A stretch of 64,000 bases of DNA, from NCBI RefSeq assembly GCF_018127805.1, contig NZ_CP072334.1:970001-1034000 (forward strand). The letters run 5' to 3'. Position numbers and translations under genes: made by a program. The DNA is from Prevotella sp. oral taxon 475. Lineage in GTDB: Bacteria > Bacteroidota > Bacteroidia > Bacteroidales > Bacteroidaceae. The notes beneath the pieces are model-generated. The model saw nothing but the letters and a program-made list of their open reading frames with translations, was not told the origin of the DNA and did no database searches. Positions within the stretch are counted from its first letter, which is position 1; each line of letters opens with the position of its first letter. Positions 7,436-16,144 of this stretch are shown here, piece after piece.

Positions 7436-8602
7436 ATGGATTGGACAGACAGAATCAGACAAATGAAAATCGCCCTGGTGGTGGCTGCGGTGCTCATCGC
7501 CGTAGGCTCGTTGGTGGTATCGCACACCCTTACGCGCGACCTCGAAACCGAAGAACGACACAAAATGGAAACCTGGGCCGAAGCCATGCGGGCCCTCAAC
7601 CAAGCCGACGAAAACACCGACCTGAGGCTTGTCCTCAAAGTCATTGACGAAAACAACACCATCCCCGTCATCGTTCTGAATGCCGAAGGACGGGTGCAGA
7701 CCTTCCGCAACGTCAGGCTCTCGGCCCCGACTGCGGCCGACTCCATGGCACAGCTCGCCCGCATAGGACAACAACTGCGTGACCAGGGACGAGCCATCCG
7801 CATCTCGCTCGACGGTTCGAATAGAGCCGAACACATCGACGTCTGCTACGACGACTCGCTCATCCTTCAACGACTGGCCCTCTATCCCTATGTCCAATTG
7901 GGCGTCGTGCTCGTCTTCGTCGTCGTGGCCATCTTTGCCCTGCTCACCTCCAAACGGGCCGAACAAAACAAAGTGTGGGTGGGACTGTCCAAAGAAACCG
8001 CACACCAACTCGGAACCCCCATCTCCAGTCTCATGGCCTGGACCGAAATGCTTAAAGAGACCTATCCCCACGACCACCTCATCCCCGAAATGGAGAAAGA
8101 CATCAGTCGGCTGCAACTCATCGCCCAACGATTCTCCAAAATCGGTTCCCGGCCCGAACCCGTCCCCGCCAACCTCAATGAGGCCCTCACGCATGTGGCC
8201 GACTACATGAACCGGCGCACCTCTCGACACATCCACCTACAAACCCATCTGCCCGAACACATGATCATCGTCCGCCTCAACAGTCCGCTCTTCGAGTGGG
8301 TGATAGAAAATCTCTGCAAAAACGCCGTAGATGCGATGAGCGATGCCGGCGGAACAATCGACATCACCCTCACGGAGACAGCAGGGAAGGCCATCGTCTC
8401 CGTGTCCGACACCGGTAAAGGCATCCGCAAAAAAGACCTCCGCAACATCTTCCGACCCGGATTCACCACCAAAAAACGCGGCTGGGGACTGGGGCTCTCG
8501 CTCGCCAAACGCATCGTCGAAGACTACCACCAAGGCCGAATCTGGGTGAAATCCTCAGAGCCAGGCCTCGGCACCACCTTCCGCATTGAGCTCCCACGAT
8601 AA
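7436..8602 (+). CDS. Membrane sensor histidine kinase
   Basis: 388 aa. A first membrane helix (KIALVVAAVLIAVGSLVV) and a second near residues 140-165 enclose a ~110-residue periplasmic sensor part. The cytoplasmic half carries a DHp-like segment KETAHQLGTPISSL, whose His is the likely phosphoacceptor, and an HATPase domain: N-box ENLCKNAVDAM, G1 DTGKGI, G2 GWGLGLSLAKRIV. It ends without a receiver domain, and no response regulator gene is adjacent, so its partner is unknown. The start is the ATG at 7436; an upstream TTG at 7409 is less likely. Confidence 0.88.
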   Translation: MDWTDRIRQMKIALVVAAVLIAVGSLVVSHTLTRDLETEERHKMETWAEAMRALNQADENTDLRLVLKVIDENNTIPVIVLNAEGRVQTFRNVRLSAPTAADSMAQLARIGQQLRDQGRAIRISLDGSNRAEHIDVCYDDSLILQRLALYPYVQLGVVLVFVVVAIFALLTSKRAEQNKVWVGLSKETAHQLGTPISSLMAWTEMLKETYPHDHLIPEMEKDISRLQLIAQRFSKIGSRPEPVPANLNEALTHVADYMNRRTSRHIHLQTHLPEHMIIVRLNSPLFEWVIENLCKNAVDAMSDAGGTIDITLTETAGKAIVSVSDTGKGIRKKDLRNIFRPGFTTKKRGWGLGLSLAKRIVEDYHQGRIWVKSSEPGLGTTFRIELPR

Positions 8603-8613
8603 CCCTGAACATA

Positions 8614-8645
8614 TTTGCACATTTCAAAAGAATGTGCTACCTTTG
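8614..8645 (+). promoter_or_regulatory. Orphan Bacteroidota-type promoter
   Basis: TTTG (8614-8617), 20 nt, TACCTTTG (8638-8645): a complete promoter, but no plausible coding region follows on the plus strand before the 3' end of the convergent receptor gene. The stretch 8650-8805 holds nothing else I can recognise. It may start a small RNA, or be left over from a lost gene. Confidence 0.6.
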
Positions 8646-8805
8646 CCCCATCTTTTAGGCAACAAAAGTAATAATTATAAGTTCTTGGCTATGCCCTTAT
8701 GGACAATGCAATAAATACCAGTTGTCGTAAGGTGTAAGTATGGAGAATTCTTTTTTAAGAACAGCACATAATACACTCTTTCTTTGAACTTCTCTTCATT
8801 TACTG

Positions 8806-8893
8806 GAGGTGGCTTCCCTATGTTCGGGAAGCCACCTCTTGTGTATTGGGAGATCATCTCCCAGGTATGGAGAGAACGTCTCTCTCATGTGGG
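8806..8893. repeat. Four-unit 22-bp array, same family as 2019-2238
   Basis: Exact 22-bp units start at 8806, 8828, 8850 and 8872; for example GAGATCATCTCCCAGGTATG plus two bases. It shares the GAGnTCATCTCCC core with the arrays 6 kb away. It lies just past the 3' end of the TonB-dependent receptor gene. Confidence 0.85.
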
Positions 8894-8942
8894 ATGGAGA
8901 AAGGAGGGTGGGGCAGATGGGGTGGATTGGAGGGAGCGGAAA

Positions 8943-11324
8943 TTAGAATTCGAAGAGGAGTTTGGCGTTGATTTGTCGACCGGTGAGGTAATTGGGGACG
9001 GCGTATTGCTGGGCGGTGACATCGGTGATCCAGTAGTAGCTGTTGACGTTGCTGATGCCGAGGAGGTTGAGGCAATCGATGCCGAGCCAGATGTTACGGA
9101 AGGGCGATCGTGCAGCGTGCGTCTCGTTGTTGAGCAGGCGGTAGCTCATGCCGATGTCGGCGCGTTTATAGGCGGGAGCACGGAAGGAGTGATTTTCGAG
9201 TTGGCGGTGGGGGGCGGCGAAGGGGAGCCCGTCGGCGAAAGCCAGGCGGAGCGACATTTTCCAGCGGTCGGTTCCGGGGAAGTAGTCGGTGAAGAAGAGG
9301 TTGACGGCGTAGCGTTGATCGGTGGGCAGGGGCAGAGTCTTTCCGTTGAGGAGCATGCGGGTATCCATCAGGGAGAGGTTGATCCAGGAGTCGGTTCCAG
9401 GCACAAATTCGCCATAGAGTTTGAGGTCGACGCCGGCGGCGTGTCCGCGACTGAGATTCTGACCGTAGTAGACTACTTTGACGTTGTTCACGCTGTAGGG
9501 GACGAGGTGGTTCATGGCTTTGTAATAGACTTCGGCGGTGAATTTGAAGGGGCGGCCGGAGAGGTTGAATCGGTAGTCGGCGGCAGCGATGAAGTGGATG
9601 GAACGTTGACTTTTGATGTTGCGGTTGAGGGTGGCACGGGTGATGCCGGCGGTGGTGGAGGTGTCGCGCAGTTCTTTGAAGAAGGGGGCCTGGTAGTAGA
9701 GGCCGGTGGCCAGGCGGAGGGTGATGTTGCGATTGAAGGCGGGAACGATGCCCAGCGATAGACGCGGACTGAGAATGGTCTCGCCGTTGAAGCTCCAGTG
9801 GCTCAGACGGAGGCCGTAGTTGAAGGTGAAGTGGGTGTGGCCGTGTTGACTGGTGAAGCGGTAGGTATCTTGGAGGTAGGCTTCGGTGCGACGGGCTTTG
9901 AGGGTGTTGACGGCCCGGAGACTGTAGATGAGGTTGAGGTCGCCGCCGGTGTGGGGGATGCTGTAGCCGCTGGAGTCGCGCATTTCGTATTCGGTGCTGC
10001 GTTCTTCCACGCGTTCGTGTTTGAGGCAGAGGGCGGCTTCGAGGGTATGTCCCTGCATTTTTCGGTTGAGCATGAGTTGGAGGCTTTGCACTTGCGCTTT
10101 GAGATGGTTTCGGGCATGTTCGAAGTAGGTGCCCACGCCGAGGTTTTCGCTTGTTTCGGTTTGTGTGAGCCAGTATTGGCTTTGGATGTCGTAGGTTTCG
10201 CTTTCGCGGGTATGAAAGGCGGAGGCGATGAGCGAGAGCGAGGCTTGTGGACTGAAGCGCCGGGTGAGGGTAAGGGAGGCGAAGAGGGTGCGGAAGAGGT
10301 CTTTCTCTTGTCCGTCGAAGTAGACGCGGAAGGAGCGTACGTTTTGCATGGTTCCGAAGCGTGTTTCGCGGTCGGCGGGTGTGAAGTTGTAGTGGTTGTC
10401 GGCGACGTTGGCGATGAGGTCGAGTTGCCATCGCGGGTTGGGGGTGTAGCTCAGATAGGTTTGATAGTCGAGGAAGGCGGGTCGGTATTCGCCGTGTGTT
10501 TGGAGTGAGCCGAGTAGATAGCGTGTGGTTTTGTAGCGCAGGGCGTTGCTCCAGGAGAGGTTGCGAGATCCCAGACCGAGGTAGGCGCTTGCTCCGAGCA
10601 GACTGGCGGCTGCGCTGGCTTCGAAGTGGGTGGGGCGTTTGTAGGTGATGTCGAGGGCGGAGGACATTTTATCGCCGTATTTGGCGGCGTATCCGCCGGT
10701 GGAGAAGTCGATACGTTCGACGAGGTCGGGGTTGATGATGGAGAGCCCCTCTTGTTGTCCGCTGCGGACGAGGAAGGGGCGGTACACTTCGACGTTGTTG
10801 ATGTAGACGCTGTTTTCGTCGAAGGCTCCGCCGCGCACGTTATATTGCGAGGAGAGCTCGTTGTGGGTGGAAACGCCGGCTTGCGATTGGATGAGGTCTT
10901 CCACGGCGTTGCCCGAGGCGGAGGGTCCCATTCGGTTGGCATCTTTTTTGAGGGTTTGCGTCTGTCCTGTCTGTCGTCTCATCTCGGTGACGCTGACTTC
11001 GCCCAGGAGGTTATCGCTTGGGTGCATCACCACCTGTAGGGTTTGTTTACCGCGGGGATGCCGCAGGATGCGGGTGCGTGTTTGGTAGCCGATCATAGAG
11101 AAGCGCACGACTACGGAGTCTGCTGATTGCAGACTGAGGCGGAACTCGCCTTTGAGCGAGGTGAGGGTGGCTTTTCCTTGCGAGGGGATGGCGACGGTGA
11201 CCAGTTCGATGGGGTTCATCTTCTCGTCGACCACGCGGCCTTGCAGCGCGAACGATTGTGCTGTCACCGGCTGTGCTGCCGCCAACAGAATGAGGGCGAA
11301 AAGGGAGTAGAGAATTTGTTTCAT
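8943..11324 (-). CDS. TonB-dependent outer membrane receptor
   Basis: 793 aa with a signal peptide (MKQILYSLFALILLAAAQP...TAQS). A carboxypeptidase-regulatory-like beta-sandwich domain spans residues ~25-105 (LQGRVVDEKMNPIELVTVAI), followed by the plug (GNAVEDLIQSQAGVSTHNEL, YNVRGGAFDENSVYINNVEV, FSTGGYAAKYGDKMSS). A C-terminal beta-barrel ends in aromatic NAKLLFEF. It imports an unidentified ligand across the outer membrane using TonB energy. No SusD gene is adjacent, so it is not a SusC-type complex; siderophore, cofactor or peptide uptake are open possibilities. Confidence 0.88.
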   Translation of the reverse strand: MKQILYSLFALILLAAAQPVTAQSFALQGRVVDEKMNPIELVTVAIPSQGKATLTSLKGEFRLSLQSADSVVVRFSMIGYQTRTRILRHPRGKQTLQVVMHPSDNLLGEVSVTEMRRQTGQTQTLKKDANRMGPSASGNAVEDLIQSQAGVSTHNELSSQYNVRGGAFDENSVYINNVEVYRPFLVRSGQQEGLSIINPDLVERIDFSTGGYAAKYGDKMSSALDITYKRPTHFEASAAASLLGASAYLGLGSRNLSWSNALRYKTTRYLLGSLQTHGEYRPAFLDYQTYLSYTPNPRWQLDLIANVADNHYNFTPADRETRFGTMQNVRSFRVYFDGQEKDLFRTLFASLTLTRRFSPQASLSLIASAFHTRESETYDIQSQYWLTQTETSENLGVGTYFEHARNHLKAQVQSLQLMLNRKMQGHTLEAALCLKHERVEERSTEYEMRDSSGYSIPHTGGDLNLIYSLRAVNTLKARRTEAYLQDTYRFTSQHGHTHFTFNYGLRLSHWSFNGETILSPRLSLGIVPAFNRNITLRLATGLYYQAPFFKELRDTSTTAGITRATLNRNIKSQRSIHFIAAADYRFNLSGRPFKFTAEVYYKAMNHLVPYSVNNVKVVYYGQNLSRGHAAGVDLKLYGEFVPGTDSWINLSLMDTRMLLNGKTLPLPTDQRYAVNLFFTDYFPGTDRWKMSLRLAFADGLPFAAPHRQLENHSFRAPAYKRADIGMSYRLLNNETHAARSPFRNIWLGIDCLNLLGISNVNSYYWITDVTAQQYAVPNYLTGRQINAKLLFEF

Positions 11325-11369
11325 CGTTTTTAATAACGCCTCTGGGGAGTATTTATTGTTTTTCTTCGA

Positions 11370-11600
11370 CTTTCTGCAGTGTGCAGAACCGCCGCTGGCA
11401 CCCAGGGAAGCCTTCTGAACTTTTCAGAACGGCCGCTGGCACCCAGGGAAGCCTTCTGAACTTTTCAGAACCACCGCTGGCACCCAGGGAAGCTTTCTGA
11501 ACTTTTCAGAACGGCCGCTGGCACCCAGGGAAGCTTTCTGAACTTTTCAGAACGGCCGCTGGCACCCAGGGAGGCTTTCTGCAGCGTGCAGAACGGCCGC
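11370..11600. repeat. 41-bp tandem array, variant 2 (TTCTGAAC hairpins)
   Basis: Five units start at 11392, 11433, 11474, 11515 and 11556, all exactly 41 bp, with a half unit in front. The core CCGCTGGCACCCAGGGAAG is the same as at 7052. The hairpin is CTTCTGAACTTTTCAGAAC in four units and CTTTCTGCAGCGTGCAGAAC in the last. Confidence 0.92.
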
Positions 11601-11609
11601 GGAAACAGA

Positions 11610-11644
11610 AACGGCGTCTCTGAACTGTTCAGAGACGCCGTTTT
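11610..11644. terminator. 33-nt near-perfect palindrome (copy 2)
   Basis: Same 16-nt arms as 7270-7302, with T instead of A at the centre, followed by TTTT and by the shared CGCCGTATTTGAT stretch and GTCTTAACTCC. Confidence 0.8.
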
Positions 11645-11671
11645 CGCCGTATTTGATACAGAAGCATTTGT

Positions 11672-11735
11672 CTTAACTCCCTTTCACTCCTTTACTCCTT
11701 TAACTCCTTACTCCTCCTTTCTCCTTATTCCTCCA
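11672..11735 (+). repeat. ACTCC micro-array (site 5)
   Basis: GTCTTAACTCCCTTTCACTC, then TTTACTCC / TTTAACTCC / TTACTCC / TCCTTTCTCC. It runs into the 3' end of the DUF5056-like gene. Confidence 0.75.
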
Positions 11736-12078
11736 AATCCCACACATTATAAGCCGCAACGACGGCTAGAGTGGAGAGTATGCCCAGGAGGACGAGCAGC
11801 GTGGAGGCGGTGATGTGGACAGAATGCAGGGCAACGCTGCACTCGCCGTAGAGAATGCGGAAGATGGGCAGAAGCTGCTCCCAACCATGCGTAAGGAAGA
11901 AGAAGACCAGACCCGCCGTGAGGCAGACGGCCCGCCAAAGCCTACTCTGCCCGGGAGCGAGAGCCGGGGCGGGCAGACGACGCATGACACGCTGGGAAAA
12001 TCCGTTGTCGGCAATCTCCTGCCGGTGCTCGTGGAAGAAACGCAAGAGCAAGTCGTTATCTTTTTCGGTCATATCCAT
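11725..12078 (-). CDS. DUF5056-like membrane protein next to sigma factor
   Basis: 117 aa. An N-terminal cytoplasmic helix region (DNDLLLRFFHEHRQEIADNGFS) is followed by two or three membrane helices (AVCLTAGLVFFFLTH; ITASTLLVLLGILSTLAVVAAY). Genes of this type follow ECF sigma factors in Bacteroidota, and a role as membrane anti-sigma factor is plausible but not shown by sequence. Its start overlaps the end of the sigma gene by 23 nt, or by 17 nt if the second ATG is used, which indicates translational coupling. Confidence 0.7.
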   Translation of the reverse strand: MDMTEKDNDLLLRFFHEHRQEIADNGFSQRVMRRLPAPALAPGQSRLWRAVCLTAGLVFFFLTHGWEQLLPIFRILYGECSVALHSVHITASTLLVLLGILSTLAVVAAYNVWDLEE

Positions 12079-12601
12079 TCTGTTTTAAATAAGTGGCCAT
12101 TTTTTCTTTCCCGCGGAAGAGGTGCGACTTCACCGTGCCCTGCACCATACCCGTGATTTGGGCAATGCGGTCGATGGATTGGCCCTCGATGAGTTGCAGC
12201 GTGATGCAGGTTCGCTCGTGCGGGGTGAGCAAGTTGAGGGCGGCGTAGAGGTCGAGCGAGAGCCCCTCGTCGCTCGTCTCGGCCTTGCGCTGGGGGATCG
12301 ACGAGGCAGAGAGGTCTTCGGTGGGTTGGTGGCGGCGGATGTGGTCGTAAAACACGTTGTAGGCAATGCGATAGAGCCAGGTGGAGAAGGCCGACGCGCC
12401 ACGGAAGTGGCTCAGGTGGAGGTAGGCCTTGATGAAGGTGTCCTGGGCAAGGTCGTCGCTGAGCGGCACATCTCCCGCGGTCTGGTTGAGGAAGAATCGC
12501 CGGATGGGCGACTGATACCGCACGACGAGCTCGTTGAAAGCCGTCCGGTCGCCGCATTCAGCAGCTCGGGCCACAAGGGAGATGTCGTTGAGCGTGTTCA
12601 C
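12056..12601 (-). CDS. ECF-family RNA polymerase sigma factor
   Basis: 181 aa. Region 2 is seen in DLAQDTFIKAYLHLSHF and FSTWLYRIAYNVFYDHIRR, and region 4 in LTPHERTCITLQLIEGQSID with the helix-turn-helix IAQITGMVQGTVKSHLFRGK. It directs RNA polymerase to a dedicated regulon, probably under control of the overlapping membrane protein. The gene follows the DUF6249 protein with a 15-nt gap, so the three genes form one minus-strand operon. Confidence 0.9.
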   Translation of the reverse strand: MNTLNDISLVARAAECGDRTAFNELVVRYQSPIRRFFLNQTAGDVPLSDDLAQDTFIKAYLHLSHFRGASAFSTWLYRIAYNVFYDHIRRHQPTEDLSASSIPQRKAETSDEGLSLDLYAALNLLTPHERTCITLQLIEGQSIDRIAQITGMVQGTVKSHLFRGKEKMATYLKQNGYDRKR

Positions 12602-12616
12602 GTCCTGTGTGTGGAG

Positions 12617-13279
12617 TTAGAATTCGGGGCGAAGATCGTTGTTCTCTTTGTCGCGCTCTCTGTCGTTCCGCTTGCGCGACTCGCGAGCCATGTATATCTG
12701 GCCCAGTCCGTAGCAGAGCACAAACAAGCCCACGCCCACCAGACTCTTCGAATGGAAGAAGACAAACATCATGGCCAAACCGATGCCCACCGATGCATTC
12801 TTCACACCCTTTCTCCAAAGCGCATCGTTGAGCGGAGCACGGGGTGCAGCCACACCCTCGGGCACGCTCTGTCCCATCTCCATAGCCTTCTCGGTAAGTT
12901 TCACCCGGTCGTTGTGCCGGCGGATGGAGAAGTAGATGATGGCCACGAGGGCTGCAAACGGAGCCAGACCCACGAGAATGAGAAACAGGATGCAGAGACA
13001 GGCGATGATGATTCCGCCGACACCCATGCCCACCATCTGACGCATGAAGTGGAACGGATTGTCGTCGAAGTCGTCATCGTCGAACAGATCCTGCGAGACG
13101 CCAGTAGAGGTCGCTCCGGCAGAATTGCTCACAGACGTCGTGTCCGAATAAGCCTCGAGAGCTGCGCTGCTATCGACCGCACTGGCCGTCGTCGGGTGGT
13201 GACGATGTCTTGGAGCGACATCCGCTGCAGCAGTCTCCACCACCAACAAAAGAGACAGTGCCAATAAACATTCTTTCAT
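12617..13279 (-). CDS. DUF6249-type membrane protein
   Basis: 220 aa. Signal-like N-terminus MKECLLALSLLLVVETAAA, a low-complexity Ser/Thr/Asp-rich segment, a long hydrophobic helix (GVGGIIIACLCILFLILVGL), the basic loop RRHNDRVKLTEKAMEMG and two more hydrophobic segments. The overall pattern matches DUF6249 proteins, which sit upstream of sigma/anti-sigma pairs in Bacteroidota. The start is placed at 13279; the frame is open 43 codons further, but that part covers likely promoter sequence. The exact function is unknown; an envelope stress sensor is an inference from context. Confidence 0.7.
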   Translation of the reverse strand: MKECLLALSLLLVVETAAADVAPRHRHHPTTASAVDSSAALEAYSDTTSVSNSAGATSTGVSQDLFDDDDFDDNPFHFMRQMVGMGVGGIIIACLCILFLILVGLAPFAALVAIIYFSIRRHNDRVKLTEKAMEMGQSVPEGVAAPRAPLNDALWRKGVKNASVGIGLAMMFVFFHSKSLVGVGLFVLCYGLGQIYMARESRKRNDRERDKENNDLRPEF

Positions 13280-13332
13280 ATCTTTTCCTTTTGGGTTTTT
13301 TATGTCTGTCAGACGCAAAGGAACGGGATTTA

Positions 13333-13363
13333 GTTGCAAAGGAAGAAAAAAAAATCTACATTT
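13333..13363 (+). promoter_or_regulatory. Promoter of the RsmF-like gene
   Basis: TTG (13333-13335), 20 nt, TACATTTG (13356-13363), 22 nt before the ATG. An A tract fills the spacer. Confidence 0.7.
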
Positions 13364-13385
13364 GCAGCCGTAAACAAGCACAACC

Positions 13386-14789
13386 ATGCTTCTGTCCGAA
13401 GAATTCACTACTTATACTCACCGGCTCTTGGGCAGCGCGCAGTACGACGCGCTCGCCGCAGCCCTGGACGAAGAATCGCCCACCAGCATTCGGCTCAATC
13501 CCTTCAAGACGGAGCATGGGGCAGAGGTGTGTGCGGAAGAGGGTAGGGTGCCCTGGTGCGAAGATGGATTTTATCTCTCACAACGCCCCAACTTTACGTT
13601 TGACCCGCTACTCCACGCCGGCGTGTATTACGTCCAGGAAGCCGCGTCGATGTTTGTTGTGCAGGTGCTTCAACAGAAAGTCGACCGACCTGTAGTTGTG
13701 CTCGATCTCTGCGCCGCGCCCGGTGGAAAGTCTACCGCTGCTCGGGCTGTGTTGCCACCTGGAAGCGTGCTCTTCTGCAACGAACCGATAGCTCAGCGCG
13801 CACAGATTCTGACAGAGAATGTGCAGAAGTTCGGACATCCCGATATGATCGTTACTCAGAATTCGGCGGGAGATTATCGGCGGTCGGGTTTGCTGTTCGA
13901 CGTCATTTTAGCCGACGTCCCCTGCTCGGGCGAGGGCATGTTCCGTAAGGATCCCGGTGCGGTAGCTCAGTGGAGTCGCCACAACGTGGAGCGATGCCAA
14001 CGACTGCAACGCAACATCCTGGGCGACATCTGGCCCTGTCTGCGCCCGGGCGGTCTGCTCATCTATTCCACTTGCACGTTCAATGCTGAGGAAAACGAGC
14101 GGAATGTGGAGTGGATAGTGCAAGAATTGGGAGCAGAGGCTCTGTCCGTCTGCGTTGAAGAGAACTGGAACATCGCACCTGCTATCGACTCCCTTCTCCC
14201 GGCCTACCGATTTCTGCCTGGGCGGTCGCGCAGTGAAGGACTTTTCATGGCCGTTCTGCAAAAGACGGGAGATGACGTGGTCGAGATGCCGAAGAGAAAA
14301 GGAAACGGCGACCGACAGAGAAAAATGGCAACTTCCCTTCACTGGCTCGCATCGGATATGGCAGTTGAACCGCGTCAGAGAGGCGAACTCATCGCAGCCA
14401 TCCCCTCCCACTGGATCGACCTCTACGATACCGCCAACGAGCAGCTGCACCTGCTGCATGCGGGTGTTACGCTGGCCACGACAAAGGGAAAGGATTTTGT
14501 TCCGCATCCATCGCTGGCCCTCTCCACGCTCCTTTCCTCGGCAGTGTTCCCGACGTTCGATTTAGATTACGGGCAGGCCATCGCCTTTCTGCGCAAAGAG
14601 ACGGTCACATTGCCGCCGACTCTGCCCCGCGGCTTCGTTTTGCTCCGCTATCGCGGCATACCGTTGGGCTTCGAGAAGAATATCGGCCATCGCGCCAACA
14701 ATCTTTATCCGCAGGAATGGCGAATCAAAAGCACACATATCCCCGAAGAACAAACGGTGATAAAAGTTATCACCCAGCATACGTCTTAA
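13386..14789 (+). CDS. RsmF-like 16S rRNA (cytosine-C5) methyltransferase
   Basis: 467 aa member of the NOL1/NOP2/Sun family, which methylates C5 of a cytosine in ribosomal RNA using S-adenosylmethionine. SAM-binding motif VLDLCAAPGGKSTAA is near residue 113. The two catalytic cysteines are in DVPCSGEGMFRK and YSTCTFNAEENE. The C-terminus (FVLLRYRGIPLGFEKNIGHRANNL) is a PUA-like RNA-binding module found in the RsmF subgroup. The last codons and the TAA stop lie inside the motif ACGTCTTAACTCC, that is, at the edge of ACTCC micro-array 6. Confidence 0.88.
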   Translation: MLLSEEFTTYTHRLLGSAQYDALAAALDEESPTSIRLNPFKTEHGAEVCAEEGRVPWCEDGFYLSQRPNFTFDPLLHAGVYYVQEAASMFVVQVLQQKVDRPVVVLDLCAAPGGKSTAARAVLPPGSVLFCNEPIAQRAQILTENVQKFGHPDMIVTQNSAGDYRRSGLLFDVILADVPCSGEGMFRKDPGAVAQWSRHNVERCQRLQRNILGDIWPCLRPGGLLIYSTCTFNAEENERNVEWIVQELGAEALSVCVEENWNIAPAIDSLLPAYRFLPGRSRSEGLFMAVLQKTGDDVVEMPKRKGNGDRQRKMATSLHWLASDMAVEPRQRGELIAAIPSHWIDLYDTANEQLHLLHAGVTLATTKGKDFVPHPSLALSTLLSSAVFPTFDLDYGQAIAFLRKETVTLPPTLPRGFVLLRYRGIPLGFEKNIGHRANNLYPQEWRIKSTHIPEEQTVIKVITQHTS

Positions 14790-14826
14790 CTCCTTCACTC
14801 CTTACTCCTTACTCCCTTTACTCCTA
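14780..14826 (+). repeat. ACTCC micro-array (site 6)
   Basis: CGTCTTAACTCC / TTCACTCC / TTACTCC / TTACTCCC / TTTACTCC. The TAA of the preceding gene is supplied by the repeat itself. Confidence 0.75.
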
Positions 14827-14831
14827 AAGAA

Positions 14832-15626
14832 ATGAAACAATACCAAAACCTCCTGCGGCGCATCCTCTCTGAGGGTATCAAGAAAGAAGATCGAACCGGA
14901 ACGGGTACTCTCAGCATCTTCGGTCATCAGATGCGGTTCTGTCTGCAAGACGGCTTCCCGCTACTCACCACCAAGAAGCTGCATCTCAAATCTATCATTC
15001 ATGAACTGTTGTGGTTTCTCAAGGGCGACACTAACGTGAGATACCTACAGGAAAACGGTGTGCGAATCTGGAATGAATGGGCCGACGAAAATGGTGACCT
15101 CGGTCCTGTCTACGGGCATCAGTGGCGGTCGTGGCCCGACTATGACGGAGGAACGATCGACCAGATTCAAAACCTCGTCGACACCTTGCGTCGAAATCCC
15201 GACTCGCGCAGGATGATTGTCAGTGCCTGGAATGTGGCCGAAGTAGAACAGATGGCTTTGCCGCCTTGCCACTGTTTGTTTCAGTTTTATGTAGGCGACG
15301 GAAGGCTCAGTCTGCAACTCTACCAACGATCGGCTGACACCTTCCTGGGCGTACCTTTCAACATCGCCTCTTACGCCCTGTTGCTGCTGATGATGGCGCA
15401 AACGACAGGATTCCAACCCGGCGATTTCGTCTACACCACGGGCGACACCCACCTCTACCTCAATCATCTCGAACAAGCCCAGTTGCAGCTCACCCGAATC
15501 CCCGGTCCATTGCCCACCATGCGGCTCAATCCCGAGGTGAAAAGCATCTTTGATTTTCGATACGAAGACTTCGCTCTCGAAAACTATCATCCGCAACCCC
15601 ACATTCCGGCCGAAGTCTCCGTTTAA
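14832..15626 (+). CDS. thyA: Thymidylate synthase
   Basis: 264 aa, the standard ThyA length. It converts dUMP to dTMP with methylene-tetrahydrofolate, producing dihydrofolate. The nucleophile is Cys146 in [11 protein letters not shown]. Other family blocks are [10 protein letters not shown] and FG (N-terminus), [28 protein letters not shown] and [13 protein letters not shown]. folA follows after 18 nt, so dihydrofolate made here is recycled by the next gene product. Confidence 0.97.
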   Translation: MKQYQNLLRRILSEGIKKEDRTGTGTLSIFGHQMRFCLQDGFPLLTTKKLHLKSIIHELLWFLKGDTNVRYLQENGVRIWNEWADENGDLGPVYGHQWRSWPDYDGGTIDQIQNLVDTLRRNPDSRRMIVSAWNVAEVEQMALPPCHCLFQFYVGDGRLSLQLYQRSADTFLGVPFNIASYALLLLMMAQTTGFQPGDFVYTTGDTHLYLNHLEQAQLQLTRIPGPLPTMRLNPEVKSIFDFRYEDFALENYHPQPHIPAEVSV

Positions 15627-15644
15627 TCCCCATCCATCTCCTCT

Positions 15645-16142
15645 ATGCGCATTCATCTTATTGCCGCCGTGGCCCGCAACCGTGCCATCGGCTACCGCAA
15701 CCGCCTGCTCTACTGGCTTCCCAACGACCTGAAACGTTTCAAAACCCTCACCACGGGGCATACTGTTATTATGGGTCGGCACACTTTTGAGTCGTTGCCC
15801 AAGGGCGCGTTGCCCCATCGTCGCAACATCGTGCTGAGCCGAACTCAAACCGCCTTTCCCGGTTGCGACTGCTACCCCTCGCTCGAAGCCGCCCTACAGA
15901 GCTGTGCGCAGAACGACGAGGTATATATCATCGGCGGTGAACAAGTTTACCGCCAGGCCCTCCCTCTGGCCCATCGGCTCTGCCTCACCGAGGTAGCCGA
16001 CACTCCCTCCGCCTCCGACGCCTTCTTCCCGCCCTACGACGATTGGCATGTCGAGCATAGTGAGGCCCATCCGAAAGACGAGCAACACGCCTTCGCCTAT
16101 ACCTTTGTTGATTACACGCCTGGTTGGGAGAAAGAAGGATAG
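15645..16142 (+). CDS. folA: Dihydrofolate reductase
   Basis: 165 aa NADPH-dependent enzyme that reduces dihydrofolate to tetrahydrofolate. It shows LIAAVARNRAIGYRNRLLYW at the N-terminus, LPNDLKRFKTLT, TVIMGRHTFESLP and the C-terminal IIGGEQVYRQAL. It is paired with thyA in one operon. Confidence 0.95.
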   Translation: MRIHLIAAVARNRAIGYRNRLLYWLPNDLKRFKTLTTGHTVIMGRHTFESLPKGALPHRRNIVLSRTQTAFPGCDCYPSLEAALQSCAQNDEVYIIGGEQVYRQALPLAHRLCLTEVADTPSASDAFFPPYDDWHVEHSEAHPKDEQHAFAYTFVDYTPGWEKEG

Positions 16143-16144
16143 GG

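Noticed and set aside
8784..9761. 325-codon plus-strand frame, and other long frames opposite the TonB receptor, pyrG, yidC and S9 peptidase
   Set aside because: These mirror the strong third-position GC bias of the real genes on the other strand; no family patterns, no promoters.
11725..12601. Sigma/anti-sigma pair as FecIR-type regulator of the TonB receptor at 8943
   Set aside because: The small membrane protein has no FecR domain and the receptor lacks the N-terminal signalling domain typical of such systems; a repeat array and terminator-like palindrome lie between them.
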